A stretch of 64,000 nt of DNA from Asterionellopsis glacialis (GCA_014885115.2 WKLE02001048.1:12493-76492), one strand, 5' to 3'; shown: positions 42,099 to 53,626, numbered from the stretch's first letter. Program-made: numbers and translations. The notes: generated by a model from the sequence alone, not told the origin.

Positions 42099-43841
42099 TT
42101 ATGAAGAATCTTCCTCTTCTGTACTGCTGCTCTCGTCGTCAAAGTCCATAATTGATGCTGACTTTACTTTCAATATACGCCTTATCTTGTTTCTATTTTT
42201 TTTCTGGGACCTCCGAGGCGTCGTTGCAACAATACGACGTGATGAAGGACACTTGGGAGGTTTTGAATTATAATCTATCACTCGCTCATTTTTAGCTTCT
42301 AAGTTGGTAGTACCGTAAACCATAGCTTTTTCTCCTGGGGGATCAATAGGGATATTCAATGGTTTCGAAAACTTTCTATCCAAATTCGAAGGACTCATTG
42401 GCATTTGGTTTTGATCGTTTTTGCTGTCCATGGATGAACTAGACGAAAGCGGTGGCATAGTAAGTTCATGTTCAGGATTAGATTCATTCCTTCGTCTTGG
42501 GCTTGCCTTGTCCCTAAACTGCATTGGGAATGGTGATGATAGACGGGATGCAGAAGAAATACGCTTTACGGAAGGTATACCGTGATCTCTTTGTATAGTA
42601 GGTCCACTTTCTGTATCTGATGATGAGGCAGTTGGAATTGTGCTAACACTAGGTTGGTCTTGAACCAATCGAAAGGTCTGAGTATTTCTTAAATCTAATG
42701 TTGCATCTGCAAAAGAATTTGATGATGGACTGTTTGGAGCCGACCTAACACTTTCTCTTCTAGAATTGCCGCTTTTGTTGTTCCATTCGGGAGACCTTCG
42801 CGGCTTTTGTATTTGTATAGCTTTGACATCTTCTGATAATGTACGAAGTCTTGGTTCGTTTTGATGAATCGATAACTGATTAAAATGAGGAAGTTGCATC
42901 ACACCACATGATGCAGCCACGGATTCTTCCGCAGGTCCACAATTAGTCATTGGTGAATAACAATTGTTAACCTGATTGTCATACTTGGCATGTGCAAGCG
43001 ATTTAGCAGTTGGCACACCAATGAGTTCTTTCGATTTTTCACGAACTTTCTCTTCTTCATTGTCACCCGTGTCTGGAGAAGACGTGTCGATTCTCAATCC
43101 TCTACTTTGCAGGGATCTCCGACGTATATTCCTGCTTTTGATTTTTATGGTTTGGCCATCCTCTTCGCTCTTCTTTCTCTGGCCATTGGCCTTGTTCTTT
43201 CTTTCTTTTCCGGGCGAGTTAAAGCGTACCCACTCATCTCGTTTGACTTTATGCCCACTAGGTGACATGGGACGTGCTACTTGTCGCTCAGATTCCTTCA
43301 CTGCCTTTCCATTGATCGACTTTAAATCTGGTAAACGATATAAGACATATAGTCGTCTCATTCGACCATTTTCTGTTTCGTTCTGTTTGGAAGAAGGCGA
43401 TGATGAATTGACATCCGTCAAGTACAAATGTTCCAGATTAAAAAAGATAGATGTTATCGTATCAATCCATTCGGGCAAGCTGTCTGTCTGATTCAAGGGA
43501 ATATGTAGCGCTCTTACACGAGCTGCGGCCAAGCGCGGTGTCCCCAGTCGAAGTGCTTTGGGAGATACACGGCGTGGTAACACCATTAAGGATCCATCCT
43601 GTCGATGCGATCCTGCTTGTTCTGAAATTAATTTCCATCTACCTTCGTGACTTTGAAGTGATGGATCAGTTCTAGGGTCGTCAACCATAGTATCGTGAAA
43701 TCGTGAATTGCATCGAGGGGAAAGGTACAATGGATGATCTTGTTGTCTTTCAGATAACGATACATGCAACGGAGATCGAGGAGGGCAGTGGTAATGCTGG
43801 TGCTGATGATGCGATTGTCTCGAAGCCATTCTCGTTGCCAT
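42099..43841 (-). CDS. Leucine-rich-repeat-like protein with a basic, Ser-rich tail
   Basis: The protein has 580 residues from the first in-frame ATG (43841, MATRMASRQSHHQHQ). Residues ~110-190 look like a short LRR block with cap: AARVRALHIPLNQTDSLPEW, FFNLEHLYLTDV, then YRLPDLKSINGKAVKESER. This ending is typical of LRR proteins that close with an LRRcap-like segment. The rest is Ser/Pro/Arg-rich and probably disordered, with several basic clusters (KKNRNKIRRILKVK) and an acidic C-terminus (DDESSSTEEEDSS). No enzyme domain is visible. Function is unknown; a nuclear or scaffold role is guesswork. Confidence 0.72.
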   Translation of the reverse strand: MATRMASRQSHHQHQHYHCPPRSPLHVSLSERQQDHPLYLSPRCNSRFHDTMVDDPRTDPSLQSHEGRWKLISEQAGSHRQDGSLMVLPRRVSPKALRLGTPRLAAARVRALHIPLNQTDSLPEWIDTITSIFFNLEHLYLTDVNSSSPSSKQNETENGRMRRLYVLYRLPDLKSINGKAVKESERQVARPMSPSGHKVKRDEWVRFNSPGKERKNKANGQRKKSEEDGQTIKIKSRNIRRRSLQSRGLRIDTSSPDTGDNEEEKVREKSKELIGVPTAKSLAHAKYDNQVNNCYSPMTNCGPAEESVAASCGVMQLPHFNQLSIHQNEPRLRTLSEDVKAIQIQKPRRSPEWNNKSGNSRRESVRSAPNSPSSNSFADATLDLRNTQTFRLVQDQPSVSTIPTASSSDTESGPTIQRDHGIPSVKRISSASRLSSPFPMQFRDKASPRRRNESNPEHELTMPPLSSSSSMDSKNDQNQMPMSPSNLDRKFSKPLNIPIDPPGEKAMVYGTTNLEAKNERVIDYNSKPPKCPSSRRIVATTPRRSQKKNRNKIRRILKVKSASIMDFDDESSSTEEEDSS

Positions 43842-44765
43842 TATTGTTGTCTCTAGAAGCACACTTTGCTGACTGACTTTTGTTCTATATTGAGTCAGAT
43901 GGCAATTATCAACAAGTCGTTCGTTTTTCAATAGGCATCAATAATGAAAAATACTGGTAAGCTAGTGTTCTAAGTGTTCTGTTGCTCTGTTCCAATGAAT
44001 GATATTTCTTTGACAGGATGAAGCATGCAAATCACAACAGGGACTAAATTGGTTCTTGCGGGAAGCAACGCCGGGAAAACAACGGAAAGGAGGATGTGGA
44101 AAATGAACACAGGATGAATCGGTTTCTTCGGTGTTTGCTGGATGTTTCAGGGTTTTGAAAGTTGGTTCGTATGTGTATTCCAACCATATTACCACGAATG
44201 GTTGAAAAATCTGAGAGATTGTAATGTCCTACTTAGGACTAGGAACTCTAGAACCTTAAGACACGAACGTTGAGACCATGTGAATCACTTAATCCAAGAT
44301 TTTTGTATTTAGGAGATAAAAAATTGTTCAAATCAAAATGTGATTTTTGATATGGAAGAGTTAATACTGGTTGTACAGTATATTCATAGATGCTGTGTTT
44401 TAGACGGACAAAGACAGACGCAATATTGAATTTAGAGACTCCCGGATGCCATTCATTTTTCATGGAAAATCTTTGTTCTGTGTTTTTTTTTTGGGGTTGT
44501 GTTCTTCCTTGAAAAAGAAAATCTTCTACAGAGGTAAGAAAACACGGAAACAACACACACTAAAGCAGCAATAGCTTTACCTTGTGTTGTTTTTGTTATT
44601 CCTCTTAATAGCTCTACGGAGTAAGTATATTTTTACCAATAGTCACAAGCAGATAATTCGGATTGTAAACGTATACTCAGCTTGGGAACAACTGAATTTG
44701 TTTGGAAATCAGTTATTCATATAAGCACAGTACCCACTACAGTACCAGTAACTCTATAGAAAACC
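43842..44765. other. Divergent intergenic region
   Basis: This 924-bp spacer lies between divergent start codons. Minus-strand frames at 43962-44195 and 44248-44556 are short and resemble nothing. A CAGTACCCACTACAGTACCAGTA cluster lies 30-60 bp before the WKF gene (44728-44752). Confidence 0.4.
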
Positions 44766-45395
44766 ATGGGAGCCGGTAAAAATAAAGCCCATCGCAAGAA
44801 GCGTATCAGTAAACATGTATTGGATGCTCAAAAGAAACGTCAGGAAGAGGCAGGTGATGAACAAACAAATGCAACTGCACAAGATACTTCTTTGACGGCA
44901 GCAGCACCAAATTCTACAACCCCGAAAAAGAAAAAATCCAAGAAAACGATGCATATAAAAGATCCCAAGGAGGCAGCGACATACCTATCCTCTTGGAAAC
45001 ATCGAGAGGCTGGAACAAATTGGAAATTCAACAAAAATACACAATCTTGGCTCATCCGTCACATGTACGAAGCTGATAAGGTTGATAAAACTTGTTTTAG
45101 TTTGTTATTAGAATATCTTTTACCGGGTGATGATAAAACACAGGCAAGAGTACGTGCCGAAGGAACTCGAAGAGCGTTGCGGTACAAAGATTATGAAAAA
45201 AATAATCCAAATAGTGGTGGTGACAATGAAGAATCTGCCAACAAAGAAACAACAAAAGAGGCAGGAGATAATGAGAAAAATAGTGAAACAACTGATGAAG
45301 ATGATGATACAATGAAATGGAATGCACTCAGTGATCATGACAAAAGGAAGGAATACAAAAGAGCTCGAAAAGTCCTTGATGTATTGAAGGAATAA
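44766..45395 (+). CDS. WKF-domain protein (C7orf50-like), probably nucleolar
   Basis: The single-exon protein of 209 residues contains the WKF signature. It has a conserved YLSSWKHREAGTNWKFNKN block followed by QSWLIRHMYEADKVDK and FSLLLEYLLPG (~78-125). The N-terminus is strongly basic (GAGKNKAHRKKRISKHVL, PKKKKSKKTMH), a likely nucleolar signal. The C-terminus has an Asn/Glu-rich spacer, then KRKEYKRARKVLDVL. Homologues such as human C7orf50 are nucleolar and RNA-associated; the molecular role is unsettled. Confidence 0.86.
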   Translation: MGAGKNKAHRKKRISKHVLDAQKKRQEEAGDEQTNATAQDTSLTAAAPNSTTPKKKKSKKTMHIKDPKEAATYLSSWKHREAGTNWKFNKNTQSWLIRHMYEADKVDKTCFSLLLEYLLPGDDKTQARVRAEGTRRALRYKDYEKNNPNSGGDNEESANKETTKEAGDNEKNSETTDEDDDTMKWNALSDHDKRKEYKRARKVLDVLKE

Positions 45396-46977
45396 TTTGC
45401 AAGTGGTTGTTTTGGATCTGTCCATGCCATAGCAATAGTAGGCATCTTCACACCTGTACTTCTAGGATTGCTTTGGAGAGCGCGAGACAAATAAATAGTG
45501 CACCCATTTGTTTCAGAAAGATAATTTGGTTCTTTGACAAAGTCTTTACATTTGGATGATTCTGAGCACAAATGATTGGCATTTGATTTTTGTGACTGAC
45601 AGCAACATGTCTCACTTCATCGTGTCAAAGTTGTGTCGGCAACTCTTTGCATGAGGTTGGTGATACTAGAGCTGTGATGCTTAGTACAGCTCTCTCGTGT
45701 CTGCCATGCCGAGAGCGTGTTGAGTTCTGGTATAGCACGTGCATTTTGGATATGGTTAGGGATAATATATAACAAAGATGGTGAGGTCACTGAGAATTTT
45801 AATTATGACGTAGGTGACCCTGCTCTCACGTAGACTCCAGGGCATTTTATACTACTAGGAAAGAGAACAAACAAATCAATTCTGAACCGCACGAGGTATT
45901 TATTTGATGAACATAGCCGATCATATCTTTTTCAGAGAGACCTCGGGCAGACAGCTCAGACGCGCCATCACAACACAAGAAAAGTCTTTCGCGTTTCACA
46001 CACTGGCATACAAGAATCTTCCATTGTCAAGGCATAATTTTCGTGCTTTTCAAAAAATCCTTTTTGTTGCATATTCTTCATCAGAAGTAAGGTAAGACTT
46101 TGTTAATTTTACAGGTTTCTCGTCGATGATTCCGCCGTTTTTCGTTGTCGTCCATGGTCAACGCCGATGGGAGAAAGGTTTTTCGGTTTTATCTCTCCAC
46201 GCTGAACGAATTTTCGCGCGATACACGCGAAAAAGCATTCTTTCTGGAAAAGTTGCACTATGAATGAGAATATGCGCTGTGATTGGTCCACGTACGTATA
46301 GAGCATATTTTTCCTTTTCATTGCGGGGAACTTTTGTGTGGAGGTTACACAGAAAATATACTGTGCGGCTCGCCGATCGATCTGACGTACTCATGCGTAC
46401 AGGAGGAACAGCTCATGACCCAATTTTTAAATTCTGACATCCTTGAAGATGTGGATCTGCGTAGCTTTGTACTGGTAATTGCGTTGATTTCAAATTCCAT
46501 CAGAATCTTTGTCTTGCTGTCCTTCACAACTCTACGGTGACCATGAGTTTCCCGTAGGTTCTACATGGAATCTACGCTACATAAAGACTGAATCCCACAA
46601 AAGGAACCATGGGTTGTGTCAAACAACACGATTTGATTCGATTACGTGCATATTTCCTGGACAGCTTTTGGATGGCGTGATGGCATTGTTTGCTGTTGAT
46701 TGGAGGAATTTTGTAATAGTGTGTTCCACATGTTTTCATTGGGTAATCCGAAGTTACTTTTGTTATGGTTTTTCTCCTGACTTCAAATCAGATGTGCTCG
46801 TTTTTAACCGATGCCATCGCATTCCCACCTTTGTGGAAAACTCGCGAAGACATCTCTCTATTTTCATCGACGCATTGATTTGTTCTTTCAATTGAACGGC
46901 TCTGAAGACTTACGATATATGCCTAATTTACACTGCACCTCTCTTTTACCCTCACCCACCATATAGATCATAATAAA
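45396..46977. other. Long intergenic region with a small perfect hairpin
   Basis: These 1582 bp lie between two plus-strand genes. Frames at 45904-46095, 46283-46540 and 46509-46895 overlap in different phases and resemble nothing. They may fall in a long 5' leader of the CCT gene. A perfect stem, AGAGCTGT (45668-45675) with ACAGCTCT (45686-45693) and a 10-nt loop, is the only clear structure. Confidence 0.4.
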
Positions 46978-48214
46978 ATGGCAACTGCCACCCATCAGAA
47001 GCACAGTAGTGACCAACTTGATGCGGCTCGAGCGCTTTTGGACGTATTCCCTTCGGTTACAGAGTCAACGGTTGATTCAGGGTCGAACTTCCATCCGGTG
47101 GTAAAGGAACCAAACTCTTCCAGTGATTGGGAGTTCCGCGGAACAGCTCACAAAAAAATTGGAGCTCTTGATGCTCTTGCCGTGCTGGCTTCCAGAGCCC
47201 AAGATATGCAGCCCATATCCCGGCCTGCTCACTCATTAAGTGGTTTCAATTCTGTTTCTTCCTCTTCGGACGATGACTCTGAAGCTATGCCTCCACCACC
47301 ACCTCGTCGCCGGCCCCGTAGTGTCTCAAACCCAGAGGGAATGGAAAAGTGGGATTCCTTGAACCCGAGGCGCAACGATAGACTGCATTTTGTGCTTCCT
47401 TCCTCGATTTTAGAAGAAGAACTAGCTGAAGCAAGTGCAGCAGCGGAAAGGCAAAAGGAAGGAAGTGCTAGAAAGCTTCCGATCAAAAAGCGAGGAGGAA
47501 AGGCAGCAGATCCTTTTGGGACTAGTCCTAATTCAGTTACAAGTCCTATTATGGACTCAATTAAGGAGGAAGAGGAAGAACCAGCTACACCAGAAATAGA
47601 AATCGATGAGGCTGATATGGATCCCGAGGAGTTATTAAGACGGGCTCGCTCTAGGTTATTAGAAGATTTAAGCGAAGGAAGCCTTAATGGTGAAAAAGGA
47701 GTTCTGACACTTCCTCATTCTCTCAACAAATACAAGGAGGTAAGAAATGTTATGTGAAAATGCATTCTCATTTCAATTTGAATTGCTCATAGCTAACCAA
47801 GCCAGCATCGCAATTTCCACCACAACATCATCATTGGCACAGGTTTATAACAAGAATGGTCGTATTGGAATTTACACTCCTGCTGAACGTGCGGCTATAA
47901 TTGCGCGATTCTCCAGAAAGCGTTCGCGCCGTATGTGGAAGAAAAAGATCCGCTACAACTGCCGCAAAAATCTTGCTGATCGTCGCATGCGTGTAAAGGG
48001 TAGATTTGTTAAGCGATCCACAGAGGAAATGGCAAAAGTTATGCCCTCAGTTGATACTAACCCTGCCCCTGTTCCTGCGCTCTCTGAAGAAAAGGCTGAG
48101 ACACAGGATCCTACTCATGATGTTGACATGCCAGATGTCAATGATCCAGAAGCAGGCTTTGCACCAACTGAAGATCAACCCTTCCGCAGATTGCGTCGTC
48201 ATACCATCACATGA
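46978..48214 (+). CDS. CCT-domain transcriptional regulator
   Basis: The model is join(46978..47739, 47843..48214), 377 residues. The intron is GTAAGA...ACAG, 103 nt. Exon 2 opens with the CCT domain: VYNKNGRIGIYTPAERAAII, then RFSRKRSRRMWKKKIRYNCR and KNLADRRMRVKGRFVKR. All core basic residues are present. CCT domains in CONSTANS and PRR proteins of plants give nuclear localisation and NF-Y contacts; many diatom CCT proteins are uncharacterised. The N-terminal part is low in order, with a poly-Pro/Arg stretch (PPPPPPRRRPRS) and acidic patches. No B-box or response-regulator receiver is seen. An upstream 1.6-kb spacer may hold a long leader. Confidence 0.9.
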
Positions 48215-48518
48215 TGACTATCGTTTTGACTTGCACCCAAACCTTAAACATATGCATATTAACCTCACAGTACATGAAGGCACACAGACCCACGATGTCC
48301 GTCCTCGTTCGTCACAGTACATGCTGCCGCAATGCACTCTTAAATCATTCTAGCTACACATCAAAGGCAATTTTCCTGTGTCATGGCGACATGTGAACAC
48401 ATCTGTCTTTGGATCTGGACCTTATATTTTTATACCCTCTGCTCTTGACATATCCAGACAAATCTATATAAAGTAATAAAGCACCACTCTTCACCCAAGA
48501 CAGTTGTTTCAGTGTGTA
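48215..48518. other. Convergent spacer
   Basis: The 304 bp between two stop codons serve as 3' regions of both genes. No structure beyond a short CCCTCTGCTC patch is seen. Confidence 0.4.
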
Positions 48519-49133
48519 TTATCGTTTATTATTACGTCGTGTTGCATGAAACTTTTTGCGATGCTTTACTCCCAATCGCTCCTTCTTAGCTTCCTTCCGC
48601 TTAGCAGCTTCTTCCAATTCTTGCTTTGTCCTTAGTTCGGATTTTACTTGCTGCTCTTCAGCCTGATCGGCTAGCGTATTTTTCAAATGTTGCTTGATGG
48701 TATCGAATGGATTTGATTGAAATGCAGGATGTTGCAATACTAAATTCATATGTGTAACTTCTTTTGCGGCCACTTGCTGCTTAGCTTTATTGGTTTCTAC
48801 ACGATCATCACCATTTGGGTGTACCTTTGAAGAATCGGACGTCGATTTTGTCATTGTCGCCTTCAAGGCTTTTCGAATGGCATCCATCCCATCTATACGT
48901 TTCTTTTGATCGTCTTCTTTCTGCAATTTGAGAGTGGATAGAATCATTTTTTCACGTTTTAAATATTGTTCGCGTTTTGCTTGACGCTTACGTTGTCCAC
49001 GACTTAACTGCGTCTCTGGTGTTGCTGTATTAGTTTTAGATCCATCGTTATTTTGTTGTACTGCTGTAGTGGTTACAGCAACAGCCGCAGGAGTAGCATT
49101 TTGACGAAAACTTTTTTTAGTTGCTTTTGGCAT
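48519..49133 (-). CDS. SLX9-like ribosome biogenesis protein
   Basis: A single exon encodes 204 residues, very rich in Lys, Arg, Gln and Ala. LSRGQRKRQAKREQYLKREK, AIRKALKATMTK, and the late MNLVLQHPAFQSNPFDTIKQ with HLKNT follow the order of the SLX9/FAM207 family, needed for 40S pre-ribosome export in yeast. The C-terminus is a basic helix (KRKEAKKERLGVKHRKKFHA). Composition bias makes spurious similarity possible, but the HPAF..NP..TI..HL segment is specific. Confidence 0.72.
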   Translation of the reverse strand: MPKATKKSFRQNATPAAVAVTTTAVQQNNDGSKTNTATPETQLSRGQRKRQAKREQYLKREKMILSTLKLQKEDDQKKRIDGMDAIRKALKATMTKSTSDSSKVHPNGDDRVETNKAKQQVAAKEVTHMNLVLQHPAFQSNPFDTIKQHLKNTLADQAEEQQVKSELRTKQELEEAAKRKEAKKERLGVKHRKKFHATRRNNKR

Positions 49134-49840
49134 TTTGAGTTGTCGATTTTCGTAGAGTTGAGTAGAATAGAAATTTGATTCCTTTCAAGCAAGGTATTTT
49201 GAATTTGAAACAAAAAATGTTTGTGTAATACAAATGGTTTTCTATCTCTGTCGTTTGAAACCTATTAATTATCCCGCAGCAAAGATTTGTTGTGATGGAA
49301 GTTGTGAACACAAAAACTCTTTTCCTTTTTTCTCGAATGATTTTATTTTTTCTTGGCTGTGATGCCATCAGGCGATTGCATGATGGCTGCTGTGCTTCCT
49401 AGCACATGGACACTCGTACCTTTGTACGTGTATTATACGTACCGTTTACCGTTGATCAAAAATATTAATGATGTCTGGTCTTCACACCCAAGCTCTGCGC
49501 GGATGAATGCGACAACTAGCCAGAGAGAGAAGAAGTATCGGTGCAAGGCAGTCGTGTGCCGTGTGTTTGTGTCCAGGAAACGATGAAAGCACTGAAATGT
49601 CGAGGATTGAGCCTCCGCCGCCTGTGCAAGCTATCACACCAAACAAATCTAGGACCTAACCTGAAATCTCTAGCTCGCGATCTTGTATGTACTTCGTATG
49701 GACCGTGTGGAATTCTTCGCCACTTATCTCTCTAGAGGACGACACAGATCTCATTTCTCTTTGCGATACTCCGCTTTGCATTGCCTCTCATCTCTTGTTT
49801 GAATTTTCGATAGTGTCATCTACAGCAAAACAGAAATATC
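49134..49840. other. Divergent intergenic region with GTAC words
   Basis: This 707-bp spacer lies between divergent start codons. CTCGTACCTTTGTACGTG and TACGTACCG words occupy 49412-49445. Open frames on the plus strand (49353-49890) are out of phase with the gene and look like chance. Confidence 0.4.
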
Positions 49841-51300
49841 ATGCCGGAAGATCTAAAACACTTGAGCATGGTGGTCATCGGGCACATTGATGCTGGTGAG
49901 TACAAGGGAGAGCATCGAAAGAAATTTTAAAAGAATTCACCATTTTTGAGATTTCTCCAATCATGCCTACTTTCTAAACATGTTCTGCGTACTCATTCTT
50001 CATGACCCTTTTGTTTAAAACTATAGGAAAGTCCACAACAACAGGACATTTGATTTACAAATGTGGTGGTATTGAAGAACGAACTATGGAAGAATATGAA
50101 AAGGAAGCCAAGGAGCTAGGGAAGGAGTCGTTTAAATATGCTTGGGTTTTAGATAATCTCAAGGCCGAAAGGGAACGTGGTATTACAATCGATATTTCAC
50201 TTTGGAAATTTAAAACTAAAAAGTATCAATATACAATAATTGATGCTCCTGGACACCGCGATTTTATAAAGAATATGATTACTGGAACGTCTCAAGCTGA
50301 CGTTGCCCTGCTTGTGATTGATGCATCTCAACGCGGATTTGAGGCTGGTATTTCAAAGGATGGGCAAACCCGTGAACATGCTCTTCTTGCCTATACATTG
50401 GGTGTGAAACAAATGATTGTTGCGATCAATAAAATGGATGATAGTTCTGTCAAATATGATCAGGGACGCTTCCTAGAAGTCAAGGAAGAAGTTTCAGCAT
50501 ATCTAAAGAAGGTTGGTTATAAACCTATGAAAATTCCTTTCGTCCCTATCTCTGGATGGGAAGGTGACAATATGATTGAAAAGTCTGCTAATATGCCCTG
50601 GTATGATGGACCCTGTCTTCTTGAAGCTCTTGACAATACCTTACCTCCGAAGCGTTTAGTTGACAAGCCCCTTCGTCTTCCCATCCAAGATGTGTACAAA
50701 ATTGGTGGTATAGGAACTGTTCCAGTCGGCCGTGTTGAAACTGGTGTTATCAAGTCTGGTATGACTGCATGCTTTGCCCCTTCTGATATCCATGCCGACA
50801 TCAAGTCTCTTGAAATGCACCATGAACTTTTGGATGAGGCTTACCCAGGTGACAATGTTGGATTTCATGTTAAGAATGTTGGTCACAAAGAACTCCGTCG
50901 TGGTGATGTCGCCTCAGATGCAAATAATGACCCTGCCTCGGGTGTTGAATCCTTCGAAGCACAAGTGATTGTAATGAACCACCCTGGTGAAATTTCCAAT
51001 GGTTATGCTCCTGTTATTGATTGTCACACAGCTCATGTTGCCTGTATCTTCACCAATATTAAAGAAAAGATGGATCGTCGTTCTGGAAAGGTCCTTGAAC
51101 AAGAACCCGATTTTGTTCAGAATGGTGATGCTTGCATCGTTGATTTGGAACCCTGCAAGGCATTTTGTGTTGAAACGTTCACAGACTTTCCACCTCTTGG
51201 TCGTTTCGCGGTCCGTGACATGCGTCAGACCGTTGCCGTTGGTGTTATCAAATCTGTCACCAAAACTGAAAGGGAGGATTTAGAAAAAGTTTGTAGTTAA
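49841..51300 (+). CDS. eEF1A: Divergent translation elongation factor 1-alpha
   Basis: The model is join(49841..49895, 50027..51300), 442 residues. The intron (GTGAGT...TAG, 131 nt) splits the Gly codon of the G1 P-loop, and exon 1 holds only 18 full codons. All G motifs are present: GHIDAGKS (usual eEF1A has GHVDSGKS), [24 protein letters not shown] and SGWEGDNM. Domains 2 and 3 keep [20 protein letters not shown] and [20 protein letters not shown]. The protein differs from canonical eEF1A at many surface positions. It ends in [11 protein letters not shown] without the usual Lys-rich tail. Some diatoms carry both an EFL and a diverged eEF1A. This fits that second type and may not be the main elongation factor. 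Confidence 0.93.
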
Positions 51301-52535
51301 GAAAAAAGGCTAAGCCTTTTGCAAAAATTGTAATCCTTTTGAGAAAGAAATCGCATGCGGTATCATTTGCAATGGAAGGAAAGAAATATGAATAGATGAA
51401 AATACACTACATAAAAGTTCTTGTGGAAAATCTTTTCTCGGAATGGGACATGATAATAGTGTTTAGAAGTTTTGCTAAAGATGTTTACTAACTGAGAAAG
51501 ATTACGCATCATGTAGGGTCTGTAATGCAGTTTCAGTTCGATTGTTGTAATCACAATATATATATGGCGTTGTGCTTGTCTCTGTATTTTACTCCTATTG
51601 ATGTAAGCATTGAGCGAAGTTATCGAAATCAAATCCATGGGGGAAACGTGCCATTCAATTCAAATATCATGGAAACGTGCAGGGACGAGGAAAAAATCAA
51701 TGAAAAAAGGGGGGTGGAAACATTGAATATATTAAAACAAACTTCCTTCAAGTATTTTTAACTACCTGTATTATTATTTATTATTTGTAGTCATCTTAGG
51801 CCCACTGGTCGGGGATGTCAAAAATTGGCTGATAGGCGGTGATGGGTTGATGTCCGTACTTCCGCCCGTCATCCATTTACCCTTGTCTGCATTTCCAAGA
51901 AAATAACATGGACTACACTATCATACTGAATGTATTGTAGAACATAGGTCCTACGCGTATTACCCTTGTACTAGTCCTTAGGTAAGTCTCCCTTACATAC
52001 TCAAGTCATGAGTATGCTCCACTTGTCTCTGTCCCATCCTGTATTCTTTTTTGCAGTCCCGCCTTCTTTTTCCTCTTCTAAATGCACATCTCATAATTTT
52101 TGTTGAGTGATTTTTTTATGATGATCATCATCAAAAAGAAGAATGAACATAATCCATTCCTTGTAGGTAAGTCTCATGATTGACACAGATGGAAGGGTTA
52201 AGGTTCTGTAAGGATTGATTGTTACATTGCTCAGTCACTACCAAGGTTGGTCATGGTGGAGTTGTCTTGAGCCTACCCTGCAGTGGAGTATTGATGTGAA
52301 ACTCACAATAGTATTCTTTTTCTTGTGTTTGTCTTGTAAAGATGATAGTAGTATTGGAGTTTTTTTTCTCATGGAATCAATACTAAATTCTTATATAATT
52401 GGGATTGTTTAAGGTCACACCAAAATCATGTGGATTTCCATGTCTTTCAACTCCATATATTTTCCGTTGAGGCCAATTTTTCCAAAACTCAGATATAAGG
52501 GTTTATCAATAATTATCATATATAGTGTCTTCATG

Positions 52536-52792
52536 AATATTCACTTAAGGCCGTATGGTCTGCACATGGGGTAATATTCTCTTCATAAATATATGCTTAT
52601 CTCATGGCAAAACAATATTTAGTTGAGAATACAATTATTGAATTTCAAGTCAATAAGTATGAAGTATATTCACTACGGCCATATGGGCCACTCATGGGGT
52701 AATATCCTCTTCATGAAAATATACTTGTCTCACGACGAAACAATATTTAGTTAAGAACATAATTGTAGAATTTCAAGTTAACAAGTATGAAG
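52536..52792. repeat. Two diverged tandem copies of a 128-bp AT-rich unit
   Basis: Shared landmarks recur 128 bp apart: CATGGGGTAATAT at 52565 and 52693, then a CTTCAT...ATAT..TT.TCTCA block, AACAATATTTAGTT, and AATTTCAAGT.AA.AAGTATGAAG at the end of each unit. The copies differ by scattered substitutions and small indels, so the duplication is not recent. The unit contains no open frame. Confidence 0.85.
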
Positions 52793-52989
52793 CCAATTAA
52801 TTATTTATTGTGTGTGTTTCTTGTTTGCTTTGTCTCTTCTTAGTGTACCTGGTACTGAAGAGTTGTTATGAGAGTCTTTTGAAATATTGGCAATACCTAT
52901 TCTCAATAAAAAATAAAATCTGATGCTGAACTGGAGTCCTATCCTGGTGCTTCTGATCATCACTTCTACCAACCAGAAATGGTTAAACC

Positions 52990-53096
52990 NNNNNNNNNNN
53001 NNNNNNNNNNNNNNNNNNNNNNNNNNNNNNNNNNNNNNNNNNNNNNNNNNNNNNNNNNNNNNNNNNNNNNNNNNNNNNNNNNNNNNNNNNNNNNNN
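52990..53096. other. Assembly gap (107 N)
   Basis: Run of N inside the repeat-bearing spacer; sequence unknown. Confidence 1.
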
Positions 53097-53626
53097 TAAA
53101 ACGAGAATTTGTTAAAAATAAAAAATCTAGAAATTTGTGTGGAGAACAAAAAAAAGTGAAAATTTGGGGGGAGGCACGCAAGGGAGTGAGTATGAACCAA
53201 ATAGCGCAAATGAATTTTGGGTTTGACGCGGTTTGGAGTACCAATTATCGCTGGTCTGCGCTATTTGATCCGGCCTGAATTTTAGGAGCGCTCCACTGAC
53301 TGTCCCTTCATTATTGTAGGTCTCTAGCTAGAGAGTCCTACCTACTAATTAGGGCTACCGAGTACTGACCTCGACAGACGTATCCACCAAACTCTGGACA
53401 CATATTATTATTATTTGTATGTATTATGAAAACATACTGTAGACATTTTTTCTTTTCTTGTTCCGCCCCCAACACCCATCACCCGGCCATCCAAGTTGGA
53501 ACTGCAATGTGAGCACAGGTGAACACACAGTCGGACAGCTTGACAAAAAAGGCTTGTTTCACCAAGGAAAAGGAATAACAAAGGCCAACTGGAAGGCCAC
53601 TATTATATTTAAAACGCCTTGTTTAT

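Larger units (their letters stand above)
51301..53626. other. Gene-poor region with direct and inverted repeats and an assembly gap
   Basis: The longest stretch without a gene (2.3 kb, including 107 N at 52990-53096). It is A/T-rich. It holds a 128-bp tandem duplication (52536-52792), a near-palindrome at 52111-52138 (core TGATGATCATCA) and a 10-bp inverted repeat AAATAGCGCA/TGCGCTATTT (53199-53208, 53256-53265). TAGCTAGAGAGTCCTACC-like words lie near 53330. No transposase-like frame is visible. It may be a decayed mobile element or the promoter of the PPR gene; the gap hides part of it. Confidence 0.5.

Noticed and set aside
46283..46895. Overlapping plus-strand frames ahead of the CCT gene
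   Set aside because: They overlap one another in different phases, have no known domain and no splice sites joining them to the CCT exon that I could support.
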